Made by a program: the position numbers and the translations under genes. Under the pieces are notes generated by a model. That model saw only the letters and a list, made by a program, of their open reading frames with translations. It did not search any database and had not been told where the DNA came from. From positions 558,001-622,000 of the forward strand of contig CP025839.1 of the NCBI GenBank assembly GCA_002953655.1: a stretch of DNA of 64,000 nucleotides, in the 5' to 3' direction. The stretch is from Latilactobacillus sakei (GTDB taxonomy: Bacteria > Bacillota > Bacilli > Lactobacillales > Lactobacillaceae). Shown here in pieces: positions 9,089 through 18,768 of the stretch (within the stretch, counting starts at the first letter, position 1; each line of letters opens with the position of its first letter).

Positions 9089-10570
9089 ATGAATGAACGT
9101 CAAAGAATTTTAGACTTAGTGAACCAAGGTGTATTAACATCTTCAGAAGCCTTAATCTTATTAGAAAATTTAGCCAAAAACGATCAAAATACAAATACAA
9201 CTAAAATGTCAGCAGAACCTGAAGTCCCTGATGTTGATGATGCCGAACAAGAAACGACCCAAGAAGCTGATCAACGCGTGCTTGTTGAAGAACGCGCCAG
9301 GGAATTAACCATTGCGTTATCAGGCGTTAATCGCCAATTACAAGACTTGAAGCAAAAAATTCAAGCCGATCAAGAACAAGTGACTGTGCTGGATACGATG
9401 GAAGATTTAGATAGCCTGACAAGTGAAAAGGCGGCTGAACGTCAAGCACTCAAAGCAGCTGTTTTACAAAATCAAGCTCAAATTGATGACTTGGAAGAAC
9501 AACGGCAAACATTAACGGAAGAATTAAATCAAATTGAAAAGCAACGTCGGCAGATGGCGAAAAATCAATGGTCTGAAAAGCTAGGCCTTTCAGATGATTG
9601 GAAAGAAAATGCTAGTGAAACTTTCGATGAAATCAGCGGTCGTTTAGGCGAAGCAAGCCTACATCTTGGTAAATTCATGAAGGAAACTGCTAAAAACGTG
9701 ATGGATAACGTTGACTGGAAAGAAGTTAACTTCAAGGTACCAGGTTTGGCAACCGAGAAATTCACGCATGAATTTATTTACTCAGACGTGACACCAGAGA
9801 TGATTAACGTCAAGGTAGCCAATGGGAATGTCGATTTCAAGATTTGGGATCAACCCGAAATTAAAGTCGTGGCCCAAGTCAAACTTTACGGTAAGATGGG
9901 TGAACCAACAGCTCGCGAAGCTTTTGAAGCCCGCAGCAATATCAATGTCACCGATGCTGATTTGGTCTTCCAAGTGCCTAACAAACGCATTCAGGCGGAC
10001 TTAACATTCTATCTACCTGCTAATAATTACTTACAAACTAACGTTAAGTTATTAAACGGCGATATTGCATTAGATGGGTTCACAGGTCGTGATTTATACC
10101 TTAAAACGACAAATGGTCAATTAACATTGAACAGTACGAATGTCGCAATGTTAGAAGCAGAAAACGTCAACGGTGGCATTACGGTTACTGATGGCCATTA
10201 TGAAGATATTCTAGGGACAACCGTCAACGGTAATATCGTGATGAAAGCCCAAGTGCTAAATAGTAGTGTTTCAACGGTTAACGGTGATATCAAAGCTTCT
10301 TTCAACGATAATCAGTTACAGCATTTGAAAGCTAAGTCGGTTAATGGTACGGTTAAGTTAGCCTTACCACAAACAATTGGCTTCACACTTGAAGCGCGGA
10401 CACGTTTTGGGATGATCAAAAATCGTTTAGCCAATACGCAAACGGTTGATCAACATCAAAGTACAGGGAGCCAAATGTTACAATTAGCCCGCAACGAAGA
10501 TATGCAAGCAGCCCAATTAACATTAGGCACGACAACTGGTAATATCTTATTAAAAGACAAAGAAAACTAA
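9089..10570 (+). CDS. DUF4097 (YvlB-like) envelope-stress protein with coiled coil
   Basis: 493 aa. Residues 1-30 form the short helical module (MNERQRILDLVNQG, ...EALILLENL) common to this family; about 60-165 is a charged coiled coil rich in Q and E; the rest is the repetitive beta-structure of DUF4097 with recurrent VNG/NGNI turns. No signal peptide or membrane segment. ATG at 9089 is preferred: the in-frame ATG at 9074 overlaps the GGAGG that serves it. First gene of a four-gene set matching the B. subtilis yvlABCD neighbourhood, which responds to cell-envelope stress; the molecular role is unknown. Confidence 0.75.
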   Translation: MNERQRILDLVNQGVLTSSEALILLENLAKNDQNTNTTKMSAEPEVPDVDDAEQETTQEADQRVLVEERARELTIALSGVNRQLQDLKQKIQADQEQVTVLDTMEDLDSLTSEKAAERQALKAAVLQNQAQIDDLEEQRQTLTEELNQIEKQRRQMAKNQWSEKLGLSDDWKENASETFDEISGRLGEASLHLGKFMKETAKNVMDNVDWKEVNFKVPGLATEKFTHEFIYSDVTPEMINVKVANGNVDFKIWDQPEIKVVAQVKLYGKMGEPTAREAFEARSNINVTDADLVFQVPNKRIQADLTFYLPANNYLQTNVKLLNGDIALDGFTGRDLYLKTTNGQLTLNSTNVAMLEAENVNGGITVTDGHYEDILGTTVNGNIVMKAQVLNSSVSTVNGDIKASFNDNQLQHLKAKSVNGTVKLALPQTIGFTLEARTRFGMIKNRLANTQTVDQHQSTGSQMLQLARNEDMQAAQLTLGTTTGNILLKDKEN

Positions 10571-10597
10571 AAAATAATGAATGGTGGTTTCTGAATA

Positions 10598-10834
10598 ATG
10601 GCACAAAAGAGATTATATAAATCAAGAGATAACCGGATGATTTCCGGTGTAATGGGTGGGATAGCAGAATACTTCAATGTTGACGCGACATTGGTTCGAG
10701 TGCTCTACTGTTTGTTCTCAATCTTCTCAGCAGCTTTCCCAGGGATTGTCGTCTATATTATCTTGGCCCTCGTTATTCCGGAACGGCCAAGTCAAACGCG
10801 TCGCGATTCTCATGATGAATGGAGTGAATATTAA
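10598..10834 (+). CDS. PspC-domain membrane protein
   Basis: 78 aa. The PspC signature is complete: KRLYKSRDNRMISGVMGGIAEYF, then VDATLVRVLY and a hydrophobic helix ending in LALVIPERP. PspC proteins sense or relay membrane stress. GGTGG lies 13 bp upstream, and its stop overlaps the next start (TAATG), so it is co-translated with the following membrane protein. Confidence 0.88.
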   Translation: MAQKRLYKSRDNRMISGVMGGIAEYFNVDATLVRVLYCLFSIFSAAFPGIVVYIILALVIPERPSQTRRDSHDEWSEY

Positions 10835-11109
10835 TGCCTTTTCTATTAATCCTAGTCCCAATCTTGGCGATTATTCTCGCCATTACGGTAATGGGCGTCT
10901 TGATTGGTTCAGTGATGATTCTCTTCAAGTTCGCGATTCCGTTACTAGTGATCTGGCTCATTTACCGCTTAATTGTCGGTCATAATAAACCACGTCACCA
11001 TTACCATGCACAACAACATCAAGCTTATTACAGCCAACCGGGCGATGCTCGGGGCCGTAAGGAAGCACGTGATGTGAAGGTCGATGATGACAACTGGAGT
11101 GATTTTTAA
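10834..11109 (+). CDS. Small membrane protein of the PspC operon
   Basis: 91 aa. Two closely spaced hydrophobic helices (residues 3-24 and 27-47) followed by a His/Gln-rich hydrophilic tail ending in DDDNWSDF. Not recognised beyond its place between PspC and a holin-4-like protein. Start overlaps the PspC stop and its stop overlaps the next start, so it is part of a tightly coupled unit. Confidence 0.7.
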   Translation: MPFLLILVPILAIILAITVMGVLIGSVMILFKFAIPLLVIWLIYRLIVGHNKPRHHYHAQQHQAYYSQPGDARGRKEARDVKVDDDNWSDF

Positions 11110-11483
11110 TGCGCTATTGGACCCGTGTTTTAGTGAATACAATTTTATTTATCGCAATTTCGGGCTTACTACCAAGCCTATTTCATGTTGACGGGATTTT
11201 GGTCGCCTTAGTGGCAAGTATTGTCTTATCAATTTTAAACGTGCTAGTAAAACCGATTTTGCATATTCTCTCATTTCCAATTACGTTTTTAACACTCGGC
11301 CTTTTCAGCTTAGTGATTAACGGGATTATGTTGGAATTAACGTCAATCTTCGTCAGTTCAGGGAGTACCTTCCCGAACGTGACGTTTGGCTTTTCTGGAT
11401 TAGGCGCGGCGATTGTCGTGGCGTTCATCCTATCAATTGCCAATACGATCATTGGCAATCAATTTAGCAGAGAGCGTTATTAA
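11109..11483 (+). CDS. Phage_holin_4-family (YvlD-like) membrane protein
   Basis: 124 aa with four hydrophobic segments and the family pattern LPSLFHVDGILVALVASIVLSILN.VKPI followed by LPITFLTLGLF-like FPITFLTLGLF. Despite the family name these are chromosomal membrane proteins, not lysis holins. Last gene of the yvl-like operon, followed by a terminator. Confidence 0.8.
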   Translation: MRYWTRVLVNTILFIAISGLLPSLFHVDGILVALVASIVLSILNVLVKPILHILSFPITFLTLGLFSLVINGIMLELTSIFVSSGSTFPNVTFGFSGLGAAIVVAFILSIANTIIGNQFSRERY

Positions 11484-11486
11484 TGA

Positions 11487-11526
11487 TAAAGCCTGCATCA
11501 GAAATTTGATGACAGGCTTTATTTTT
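11487..11526 (+). terminator. Terminator of the yvl-like operon
   Basis: AAAGCCTG-CATCA / TGATG-CAGGCTTT stem followed by ATTTTT. Confidence 0.8.
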
Positions 11527-11557
11527 AGATTAATTTAAGAAAACGCCTACATTAATG

Positions 11558-11586
11558 TTGAAAAATGTATCTAAAAGCAATATGAT
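11558..11586 (+). promoter_or_regulatory. hprK promoter
   Basis: TTGAAA (11558-11563), 17-bp spacer, TATGAT (11581-11586). It lies inside the longest possible open frame of hprK and so argues for the downstream ATG at 11621 as start. Confidence 0.75.
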
Positions 11587-11620
11587 AGTACGTATAAGAG
11601 TAGAAGAAGGACGGTATATC

Positions 11621-12562
11621 ATGGCGGATAGTGTTTCAATGGAAAGATTAGTGACGGACCTTAAGTTACAAGTGTACTCAGGGGAAGCTCATTTAAAAGA
11701 GAAAACAGTGACGTTGAGTGATATCTCTCGTCCGGGACTCGAATTAACTGGTTATTTTAATTATTACCCATACGAACGAATTCAATTATTTGGGATGACG
11801 GAAGTTTCCTTTACGCAAAATATGACGGCGGAAGAACGCTTAATGATTATGCGGCGAATGGCCTCTGAAAATACGCCTTGTTTCTTAATTTCGCGTAGTT
11901 TAGAACCACCTAAGGAAATGTTACAAGCAGCTGAAGAATCAGGCATTCCAGTATTGGGATCAAACCTATCAACAACGCGTCTTTCAAGTTTAGTGACGGA
12001 TTATTTGGATGGTCAATTGGCTGAACGGCGCTCAATGCATGGCGTGCTTGTCGATATCTACGGCCTAGGGGTGCTTATCACAGGCGATTCTGGTGTTGGG
12101 AAGAGTGAAACTGCACTCGAATTGGTTAAACGGGGCCACCGTTTAATCGCCGATGATCGGGTTGATGTGTACCAACAAGATGAACGGACGGTTGTTGGTG
12201 AAGCACCAATGATTTTACGGCACTTACTTGAAATTCGGGGAATTGGCATTATCGATGTTATGAACCTCTTTGGGGCCGGTGCTGTAAGGGCTGATACATC
12301 AATTTCATTGATTGTTCATTTACAAAACTGGTCACAAGATAAGAAGTACGATCGTCTTGGTTCCGATACAGAAGAACAAATGATTTTCGATGTGCCGGTA
12401 CCTAAGATCACGGTGCCCGTTAAGGTTGGACGTAACTTGGCCATCATCATTGAAGTTGCAGCGATGAACTTTAGAGCCAAATCAATGGGCTATGATGCAA
12501 CGAAGACTTTCGAAGCGAACTTAGGCAAGTTAATCGAATCTAATTCTGACGACGAAAACTAA
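11621..12562 (+). CDS. hprK: HPr kinase/phosphorylase
   Basis: Bifunctional enzyme that phosphorylates HPr on Ser46 and removes the phosphate again; the central switch of CcpA catabolite repression, relevant to the cre sites in this window. 313 aa: N-terminal domain 1-130, Walker A GDSGVGKS at 155-162, catalytic His140 region, and the family signature EIRGIGIIDVMNLFGAGAV. Start ATG 11621 preceded by AGAAGGAC; longer frames run through the promoter. Confidence 0.95.
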   Translation: MADSVSMERLVTDLKLQVYSGEAHLKEKTVTLSDISRPGLELTGYFNYYPYERIQLFGMTEVSFTQNMTAEERLMIMRRMASENTPCFLISRSLEPPKEMLQAAEESGIPVLGSNLSTTRLSSLVTDYLDGQLAERRSMHGVLVDIYGLGVLITGDSGVGKSETALELVKRGHRLIADDRVDVYQQDERTVVGEAPMILRHLLEIRGIGIIDVMNLFGAGAVRADTSISLIVHLQNWSQDKKYDRLGSDTEEQMIFDVPVPKITVPVKVGRNLAIIIEVAAMNFRAKSMGYDATKTFEANLGKLIESNSDDEN

Positions 12563-12601
12563 TTTAAACGTTAAAAGTACCTTAATATAGTAGGTCATCT
12601 G

Positions 12602-12657
12602 ACTAGATTGAGCTATACTGTTATAAAGACAGGATAGTACTCAGTCTAGTTTTTTTA
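12602..12657 (+). terminator. Long hairpin terminator between hprK and lgt
   Basis: ACTAGA-TGAG-CTAT-CTGT pairs with ACAG-ATAG-CTCA-TCTAGT and is followed by T7. lgt follows 24 bp later, so hprK and lgt-gpsA are probably separately transcribed, or read-through is partial. Confidence 0.75.
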
Positions 12658-12680
12658 ATTGAATATGAGGAGCGATTATC

Positions 12681-13517
12681 GTGAACCTAATATTAGGTGT
12701 TTTAAATCCGATTGCCCTACAATTAGGGCCGTTGGCAATTCATTGGTACGGCGTGATCATTGCTAGTGGTGTCGTATTGGCCGTCGTGTTGGCCTTGCGC
12801 GAAGCTACACGACGTAATGTTAGTGAAGATGATATTTTGAATTTAATTTTATGGGCCTTACCGTTTGCCTTAATCGGGGCGCGGCTGTATTATGTGATTT
12901 TTGAATGGTCCTATTACCAAGCTAATCCAAGTGAAATTATTAAAATCTGGCACGGGGGGATTGCGATATATGGTGGTTTAATTGCCGCAACAATTGTGTT
13001 CATCATCTATTGTCGCAAGCATTTCTTGTCGCCATGGTTGGTTTTGGATATCGCGGCGCCAACGGTCATGATTGCCCAAGCAATCGGGCGTTGGGGGAAT
13101 TTTATGAACCAAGAGGCCTTCGGGGCTAAGACGACGTTGCACTTCCTACAGACGCTTCATTTGCCCAATTGGGTAACCGAACAGATGTTGATTGATGGGG
13201 CTTATCGCCAACCAACTTTCTTATATGAATCGACTTGGAATGTCTTAGGGTTTATAATCATTATGAGTGTCCGTCATCGTCAAGGCTGGTTTAAACAAGG
13301 TGAGATTTTATTGAGCTATGTTGCTTGGTACGCCTTTGGCCGCTTTTTCGTGGAAGGGATGCGGACCGATAGTTTATTTATCGGACCATTACGTGTGTCA
13401 CAGATTCTATCACTCGTGTTATTCTTTGGCGCGATTGGGCTGTGGATCTGGCGGCGTAAACAACAGCCGTTACCCGACTACTTAGAAGGTAATACACTGC
13501 GTTCAGCAGTTAAATAA
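12681..13517 (+). CDS. lgt: Prolipoprotein diacylglyceryl transferase
   Basis: Membrane enzyme that attaches diacylglycerol to the lipobox Cys of lipoproteins such as PstS here. 278 aa, seven hydrophobic segments, HWYG near residue 22-25, HGG around 94 and the family signature [19 protein letters not shown] ambiguity resolved by GAGGAGCGATTATC upstream of GTG at 12681. Gene order hprK-lgt-gpsA is typical of lactobacilli. Confidence 0.95.
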   Translation: MNLILGVLNPIALQLGPLAIHWYGVIIASGVVLAVVLALREATRRNVSEDDILNLILWALPFALIGARLYYVIFEWSYYQANPSEIIKIWHGGIAIYGGLIAATIVFIIYCRKHFLSPWLVLDIAAPTVMIAQAIGRWGNFMNQEAFGAKTTLHFLQTLHLPNWVTEQMLIDGAYRQPTFLYESTWNVLGFIIIMSVRHRQGWFKQGEILLSYVAWYAFGRFFVEGMRTDSLFIGPLRVSQILSLVLFFGAIGLWIWRRKQQPLPDYLEGNTLRSAVK

Positions 13518-13534
13518 AAGGAGAATTAGGATTA

Positions 13535-14557
13535 ATGACAGTTAATGTTGCAGTTTTAGGTGCCGGTTCATGGGGCACAATTTTAGCCAACTTATTAGTA
13601 GAAAATGGCCACCACGTTGAATTATGGGGGAATGATCCTGAGAAAGTAGCAGAGATTAACGAACAACACACTAACAAGCATTATTTACCCGAATTCAAGA
13701 TTGACCCACGCTTACACGCAACTTTAGATTTAAACGAAGCGTTTGAAGCGGTGGACGTTGTTTTATTCGTTATTCCAACACAAGTGATTCGCCAAGTGGC
13801 AGCACAAATCGTACCAGTGCTAGAAGCCAAAGGGGTGAAACCCGTGATTGTCACCGCCTCAAAAGGGCTGGAACAAGGGAGTCATAAACGAATTTCAGAA
13901 GTTTTAACTGAAACTATTCCAGCCGATGTCCGCAATGGCATCGTCGTCTTATCAGGTCCTAGTCACGCTGAAGATGTTGCGATGAAGGATATTACCACTT
14001 TAACGGCTGCTTCAACTGATTTAGTGCAAGCCCAATGGATTCAAGAAATCTTCATGAACGATTACTTCCGCCTTTACACGAATACGGATGTCATTGGTGT
14101 TGAAATGGGGGCGGCTTTGAAAAACGTAATTGCTTTAGGCGCAGGTGCATTACATGGCTTGGGTTATGGCGATAACACGAAGGCCGCTTTAATGACACGG
14201 GGCCTAGCCGAAATTTCTCGTTTAGGAGTGGCCATGGGGGCTAATCCATTAACCTTCATCGGTTTATCTGGTGTTGGTGATTTAATTGTTACTGGGACCA
14301 GTGTGCATTCACGAAACTGGCGGACTGGTAATGCTTTAGGCGAAGGTCAAAAGCTAGACGACGTGCTTGAAAATATGGGGATGGTCGTTGAAGGGGTTGC
14401 CACCTGTAAGGCCGCTTATGAATTAGCACAACAACGCTCAGTTGATATGCCAATTACCAATGCAATCTACAATGTCCTTTATCGTGGTTGTGATATTCGC
14501 ACTGAAATTGGCAACTTGATGCAACGTTCTGGTAAACCAGAAATTGATTTTAAATAG
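13535..14557 (+). CDS. gpsA: Glycerol-3-phosphate dehydrogenase [NAD(P)+]
   Basis: Cytoplasmic enzyme reducing dihydroxyacetone phosphate to sn-glycerol-3-phosphate for phospholipid synthesis. 340 aa. N-terminal [13 protein letters not shown] dinucleotide motif, [16 protein letters not shown], catalytic Lys in [11 protein letters not shown], and [11 protein letters not shown]. 17 bp after lgt with AAGGAG, probably one operon. Confidence 0.95.
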   Translation: MTVNVAVLGAGSWGTILANLLVENGHHVELWGNDPEKVAEINEQHTNKHYLPEFKIDPRLHATLDLNEAFEAVDVVLFVIPTQVIRQVAAQIVPVLEAKGVKPVIVTASKGLEQGSHKRISEVLTETIPADVRNGIVVLSGPSHAEDVAMKDITTLTAASTDLVQAQWIQEIFMNDYFRLYTNTDVIGVEMGAALKNVIALGAGALHGLGYGDNTKAALMTRGLAEISRLGVAMGANPLTFIGLSGVGDLIVTGTSVHSRNWRTGNALGEGQKLDDVLENMGMVVEGVATCKAAYELAQQRSVDMPITNAIYNVLYRGCDIRTEIGNLMQRSGKPEIDFK

Positions 14558-14617
14558 AGACCAATTAATTTAATTGATAAAAACGCCATCATTTTAAACA
14601 GGTATCGCATCTGCAAA

Positions 14618-14633
14618 ACGAATATGTTATGAT
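14618..14633 (+). promoter_or_regulatory. Probable extended -10 promoter of the TPR gene
   Basis: TG-T-TATGAT ends at 14633; the -35 region is weak. Placed 42 bp before the start codon of the TPR gene. Confidence 0.4.
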
Positions 14634-14675
14634 GACATAGGCTGATAAATTGACTAAAGGAGAACCGATTACTTT

Positions 14676-15077
14676 ATGGGCGATTTGGTATCTGTAAGAC
14701 CAACTTGTGAATTTTATTTTGATAGAGGCATGCAGGCATTTGAGCGATTTCATTATGAAAAAGCCCTTACTTGTCTACAACGCTCTAAGTCACTGGCAAA
14801 AACAAAAGATGATTATATCTTTGTGGTCTGCCAATTAGCAATTTGTTTAGAATCGGTCGGTAATTACCGCGGTGCTGTGATTGCATTGGAAGAAATTCCA
14901 AGCGTCAATTACCAGACACATCCGGAATTACAGTATTTTTTAGCAACGGCGTACGCTTTTTTGGGCCAGATGCAAGAGAGCTATCAATTAGCGAAAGCTT
15001 ACTTACAAAGTGACGACGTAGATTTTGAAGCTGAAGCCACTGAATTATTGCAAGAATTAAAGCAAATTAAAGGTTAA
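14676..15077 (+). CDS. Tetratricopeptide-repeat protein, small
   Basis: 133 aa, all helical, with TPR-like repeats around FYFDRGMQAFERFHYEKALTC, VCQLAICLESVGNYRGAV and LQYFLATAYAFLGQMQES. No signal peptide. Likely a protein-interaction adaptor; partner unknown. AAGGAG upstream supports the ATG. Sits alone between gpsA and trxB with its own terminator. Confidence 0.7.
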   Translation: MGDLVSVRPTCEFYFDRGMQAFERFHYEKALTCLQRSKSLAKTKDDYIFVVCQLAICLESVGNYRGAVIALEEIPSVNYQTHPELQYFLATAYAFLGQMQESYQLAKAYLQSDDVDFEAEATELLQELKQIKG

Positions 15078-15089
15078 CTATAAATGTAG

Positions 15090-15132
15090 AAAGTTCACTA
15101 ACTGGGCAAACAGTTTGGTGGACTTTTTTTTT
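15090..15132 (+). terminator. Terminator after TPR gene
   Basis: AAGTTCACTAACTG / CAGTTTGGTGGACTT stem followed by T9. Confidence 0.88.
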
Positions 15133-15193
15133 AATAACGGGTAAGATACACTCTATTAGAAGTAACTTGATAAAAGTAAGGAGATTATGCAAA

Positions 15194-16114
15194 ATGGCTA
15201 AAAGTTATGATGTAATTGTAATCGGTGCTGGCCCCGGCGGGATGACCGCGGCGCTTTATGCATCACGTTCGAACCTATCTGTTTTAATGTTGGACCGAGG
15301 AATTTATGGCGGTCAAATGAATAATACGGCAGAGGTCGAAAACTATCCTGGCTTTAAGTCAATTTTGGGCCCCGAATTGGGCGAAAAAATGTATGCGAGT
15401 GCCACACAATTTGGTGCTGAATACGGTTATGGCACCGTTAATAGTATCGAAGATAAAGGTGAATTTAAATTAGTGCATACTGACGAAGGTGACTTCCAAG
15501 CACGGGCCGTGATTATCGCAACGGGTTCTGAACATAAGAAGGTTGGCATTCCTGGCGAAGACGAATATGGTGGCCGCGGGGTCTCATACTGTGCCGTCTG
15601 TGATGGTGCGTTCTTCAAGAACAAGGAAGTCGTTGTCATCGGTGGCGGTGACTCAGCGATTGAAGAAGGTCTTTATTTAACACAATTAGCTAGCAAAGTA
15701 ACGGTCATTCACCGTCGTGATCAACTACGTGCGCAAAAGATTTTACAAGATCGTGCATTTGCTAACGATAAGATGGCCTTTGTCTGGAATGCACAAGTTA
15801 AAACGATTGAAGGCGACGATAAAAAAGTCACCGCTGTCACTTATGTTGATAAGGAAAGTGGCGAAACTAAAGAAGTCCCAGCAAGTGGGGTCTTCATCTA
15901 CGTCGGGATTGATCCAATGACAAGTGCTTTCAAAGACCTAGGTATTTTAACGGAAGCCGGTTGGGTTAAAACCGACGACCACATGGCAACTAGTGTCCCC
16001 GGGATTTTTGCAATCGGTGATGTTCGTGAAAAGGACTTACGTCAAATTACAACAGCAGTCGGTGACGGCGGCATAGCCGGCCAAGAAGTCTTCAAATATA
16101 TTCAAAGTATTTAA
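15194..16114 (+). CDS. trxB: Thioredoxin reductase
   Basis: Flavoenzyme that reduces thioredoxin with NADPH. 306 aa. FAD motif GAGPGG at 11-16, redox-active CAVC at 133-136, NADPH motif GGGDSAIEEG near 150, and C-terminal FAD motif GIFAIGDV. Start ATG 15194 begins right at the FAD domain (MAKSYDVIVIG); a longer frame from an upstream TTG includes the AAGGAG ribosome site and is rejected. Confidence 0.95.
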   Translation: MAKSYDVIVIGAGPGGMTAALYASRSNLSVLMLDRGIYGGQMNNTAEVENYPGFKSILGPELGEKMYASATQFGAEYGYGTVNSIEDKGEFKLVHTDEGDFQARAVIIATGSEHKKVGIPGEDEYGGRGVSYCAVCDGAFFKNKEVVVIGGGDSAIEEGLYLTQLASKVTVIHRRDQLRAQKILQDRAFANDKMAFVWNAQVKTIEGDDKKVTAVTYVDKESGETKEVPASGVFIYVGIDPMTSAFKDLGILTEAGWVKTDDHMATSVPGIFAIGDVREKDLRQITTAVGDGGIAGQEVFKYIQSI

Positions 16115-16141
16115 AGAACGTTTAAATGAGCTATACCAATG

Positions 16142-16180
16142 AAAGCGCCGGTCCATAAAAAATGGATCGGCGCTTTTTTA
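16142..16180 (+). terminator. Terminator after trxB
   Basis: AAAGCGCCGGTCCAT / ATGGATCGGCGCTTT with T6 tail. Confidence 0.9.
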
Positions 16181-16221
16181 AGTTTCTTAACATGTGATGC
16201 CCTAGGGAAAGCGGTTGATTT

Positions 16222-16231
16222 ATGCTATAAT
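16222..16231 (+). promoter_or_regulatory. Extended -10 promoter of phosphoglucomutase gene
   Basis: TG-C-TATAAT, -10 box at 16226-16231, no clear -35. It lies inside the longest open frame, supporting the later ATG at 16269. Confidence 0.65.
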
Positions 16232-16268
16232 TATAGTGAGATTTTATAACAAATGTGGGGGTTACAAA

Positions 16269-17993
16269 ATGAGCTGGCAAGATAATTATGCAATTTGGAA
16301 TAAACAAACAAAAATGGATTTACCTTTACGAGAAGCATTAGACAATATGGCAAACGATGAAGAAGCGCTTGAAAAAGCCTTCAGCGTGCCAATGGAATTT
16401 GGGACAGCTGGTATGCGTGGCCTCTTAGGCCCTGGGATTAACTGCATGAATATTTATACAGTTCGTCAAGCGACAGAAGGCCTTGCCCAATTCATGGAAA
16501 CTTTACCAGAAGCAACTAAAAAACGCGGGGTTGCGATTAGTTTTGATTCACGTTATCAATCAGAAACTTTTGCACACGAAGCAGCGCGTGTTTTAGGCCA
16601 ACATCAAATTCCAACATTCGTTTTTGATGCTTTGCGCCCAACACCTGAATTATCATTTACGGTTCGTCACCTACATACGTATGCAGGGATTATGATTACC
16701 GCTAGCCACAATCCTAAACAATACAACGGCTACAAGATTTATGGTGAAGATGGTGCTCAAATGCCACCTAAGGAATCTGATTTGATTACAAGTTACATTC
16801 GTCAAGTATCAGATCTATTTGCAATCGAAGTTGCTGATGAAATGGCCTTACGTGAAGCTGGCATTATGTCGTTAATTGGTGAAAATGTTGATCAAGCTTA
16901 CTTAGCCGAAGTTAAAAAAGTAACGATTAACCAAGAATTAGTGGATACTGTTGGTAAAACAATGTCATTAATTTACACACCACTTCATGGGACTGGGAAA
17001 GTCCTTGGCGAACGTGCTTTACGTCAAGCGGGCTTCGAACAATTCACAATGGTGGCCGAACAAGCCGTTGCTGATCCAGAATTTGCAACAACACCTTTCC
17101 CTAACCCAGAATTCCCGCAAACTTTTGATATGGCAATTGAGCTTGGAAAGGCGCAAAAAGCAGACCTTTTAATTGCGACTGATCCAGATGCCGATCGTCT
17201 CGGGGCTGCTGTGCGCCAACCAGATGGTAGCTATCAATTAATGACGGGAAATCAAATTGCATCGGTTTTACTGCGTTATATTTTACAAGCAAGTAAAGAT
17301 GCTGGGACCTTACCAGCAAATGCTGCTGCGGTCAAATCAATCGTTTCAACAGAATTAGCCACTAAGATTGCGGCTAGTTATAATGTCAAAATGATTGATG
17401 TCTTAACAGGCTTCAAGTTTATTGCAGAACAAATCCAACATTTTGAAGATACAAACGAAAATACCTTCATGTTTGGTTTTGAAGAAAGTTACGGTTACTT
17501 GGTTAAACCATTTGTTCGTGATAAGGATGCCATCCAAACGTTGGTCCTATTAGCTGAAGTCGCAGCTTATTACAAATCAAACGGTAAGACATTGTACGAC
17601 GGGATTCAAGAACTATACGCTGAATATGGCTACTATGCTGAACAAACGACAGCGATTGATTTTGAAGGTGTCAACGGGCCACAACAAATGGCTGACTTAA
17701 TGGTTAAATGTCGTGAAGAAAGTCCCGTTGATTTTGCTGGCATCAAAGTTGCTTCAGCAGAAGACTTCCAAACCCAAACTCAAACGTTTGCTGATGGTCA
17801 CACTGAACCAATTAATTTACCAACCTCAAATGTTTTGAAATACCACTTAGAAGATGGCACATGGATTGCCATTCGGCCAAGTGGCACAGAACCTAAGGTT
17901 AAATTCTACGTTGGGACTAGCGCTGATGATGAAGCAACGGCCGATTTGAAATTAGCTAACTTTGAAAAAGCAATTCAAGCCCTCGTTAAATAA
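16269..17993 (+). CDS. pgcA: Phosphoglucomutase (alpha-D-phosphohexomutase family)
   Basis: Interconverts glucose-1- and glucose-6-phosphate for sugar-nucleotide and wall-polymer synthesis. 574 aa, the length of the Firmicute PgcA/PgmB type. Active-site phosphoserine in ITASHNPKQYNGYK, metal loop DPDADRLG, sugar loop GFEESYGY and phosphate-binding RPSGTEPK near the C-terminus. Start chosen at ATG 16269, 5 bp after GTGGGGG; the longer frame overlaps the promoter. Confidence 0.92.
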   Translation: MSWQDNYAIWNKQTKMDLPLREALDNMANDEEALEKAFSVPMEFGTAGMRGLLGPGINCMNIYTVRQATEGLAQFMETLPEATKKRGVAISFDSRYQSETFAHEAARVLGQHQIPTFVFDALRPTPELSFTVRHLHTYAGIMITASHNPKQYNGYKIYGEDGAQMPPKESDLITSYIRQVSDLFAIEVADEMALREAGIMSLIGENVDQAYLAEVKKVTINQELVDTVGKTMSLIYTPLHGTGKVLGERALRQAGFEQFTMVAEQAVADPEFATTPFPNPEFPQTFDMAIELGKAQKADLLIATDPDADRLGAAVRQPDGSYQLMTGNQIASVLLRYILQASKDAGTLPANAAAVKSIVSTELATKIAASYNVKMIDVLTGFKFIAEQIQHFEDTNENTFMFGFEESYGYLVKPFVRDKDAIQTLVLLAEVAAYYKSNGKTLYDGIQELYAEYGYYAEQTTAIDFEGVNGPQQMADLMVKCREESPVDFAGIKVASAEDFQTQTQTFADGHTEPINLPTSNVLKYHLEDGTWIAIRPSGTEPKVKFYVGTSADDEATADLKLANFEKAIQALVK

Positions 17994-18020
17994 CAAAATC
18001 CTCATAAAAAGGGTTACTAT

Positions 18021-18098
18021 TTTACATTGACGTGGAATTTATCTATAATGAGTGCAACAAATAGGCGGACTATATCGTTAGTCGGTCTATTTTTGTAA
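18021..18098 (+). promoter_or_regulatory. Promoter plus short terminator-like leader before HD gene
   Basis: TTTACA (18021-18026), 17-bp spacer, TATAAT (18044-18049). About 10 bases after the expected start of transcription begins a hairpin AATAGGCGGACTA (18060-18072)/TAGTCGGTCTATT (18079-18091) followed by T5. The terminator lies between the promoter and the only downstream gene, so this is an attenuator or yields a roughly 40-nt RNA. Confidence 0.65.
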
Positions 18099-18117
18099 GA
18101 ATGGAGGCTTTTTTAGA

Positions 18118-18750
18118 ATGGGTATGCATCAGTATTTGCAAGGATTAAATAATTTGGAGACACTAAACCGGGCACCAGGCTTATTTAAGTACCAGGAACA
18201 TTCCGTCGCAGCACATTCTTTTAAGGTTTGCGAGATTGCGCAGTTACTAGGGGATATCGAAGAAGAAAATGGTCAAACCATTAATTGGCAAGTTTTGTAT
18301 GAGCGAGCGTTGAATCACGATTATACGGAGCGTTTTATTGGGGACATCAAAACGCCCGTTAAATATGCGACCCATGAGTTACGGGCAATGTTAGCCAATG
18401 TCGAAAGTTCTTTAACGGATAATTTCATTAATAATGAAATTCCCGGCTTTTTACAAGAACGCTATAAACGGCGTTTGAGTGAAGGGAAAGACGAAACCTT
18501 GGAAGGCCAATTGTTGGCAGTCGCTGATAAGATTGACTTGCTTTATGAATCATTTGGTGAGATTGAAAAGGGTAATCCGGAAAATGCCTTTTTGGAAATT
18601 TTCGCGGAAAGTTTAAAAACGATTATGCAATATCAAAATCTAGCTAGTGCGCAATATTTCATCCGAAAAATGCTGCCAGACCTGTTGAGTGAGGATTTTG
18701 CCGATCGTGGTAAGCTGACGCAGTTGGTCCGTCAAACGTTGTCAAACTAG
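18118..18750 (+). CDS. HD-domain phosphohydrolase (YfbR-like)
   Basis: 210 aa. Metal-binding pattern of HD hydrolases: His in SVAAHSFKV (about 32), HD pair in LNHDYTE, and Asp in ADKIDLLYES. Resembles YfbR-type 5'-deoxynucleotidases, but the substrate cannot be read from sequence. Two ATGs lie two codons apart (18118 and 18124); GGAGG is 10 bp before the first. Confidence 0.75.
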   Translation: MGMHQYLQGLNNLETLNRAPGLFKYQEHSVAAHSFKVCEIAQLLGDIEEENGQTINWQVLYERALNHDYTERFIGDIKTPVKYATHELRAMLANVESSLTDNFINNEIPGFLQERYKRRLSEGKDETLEGQLLAVADKIDLLYESFGEIEKGNPENAFLEIFAESLKTIMQYQNLASAQYFIRKMLPDLLSEDFADRGKLTQLVRQTLSN

Positions 18751-18768
18751 GCTAGTTCACTAGTGTGG

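Noticed and set aside
10677-10985. 102-aa ORF overlapping PspC and the next gene
   Set aside because: Out-of-frame with two convincing coupled membrane-protein genes; composition is not protein-like.
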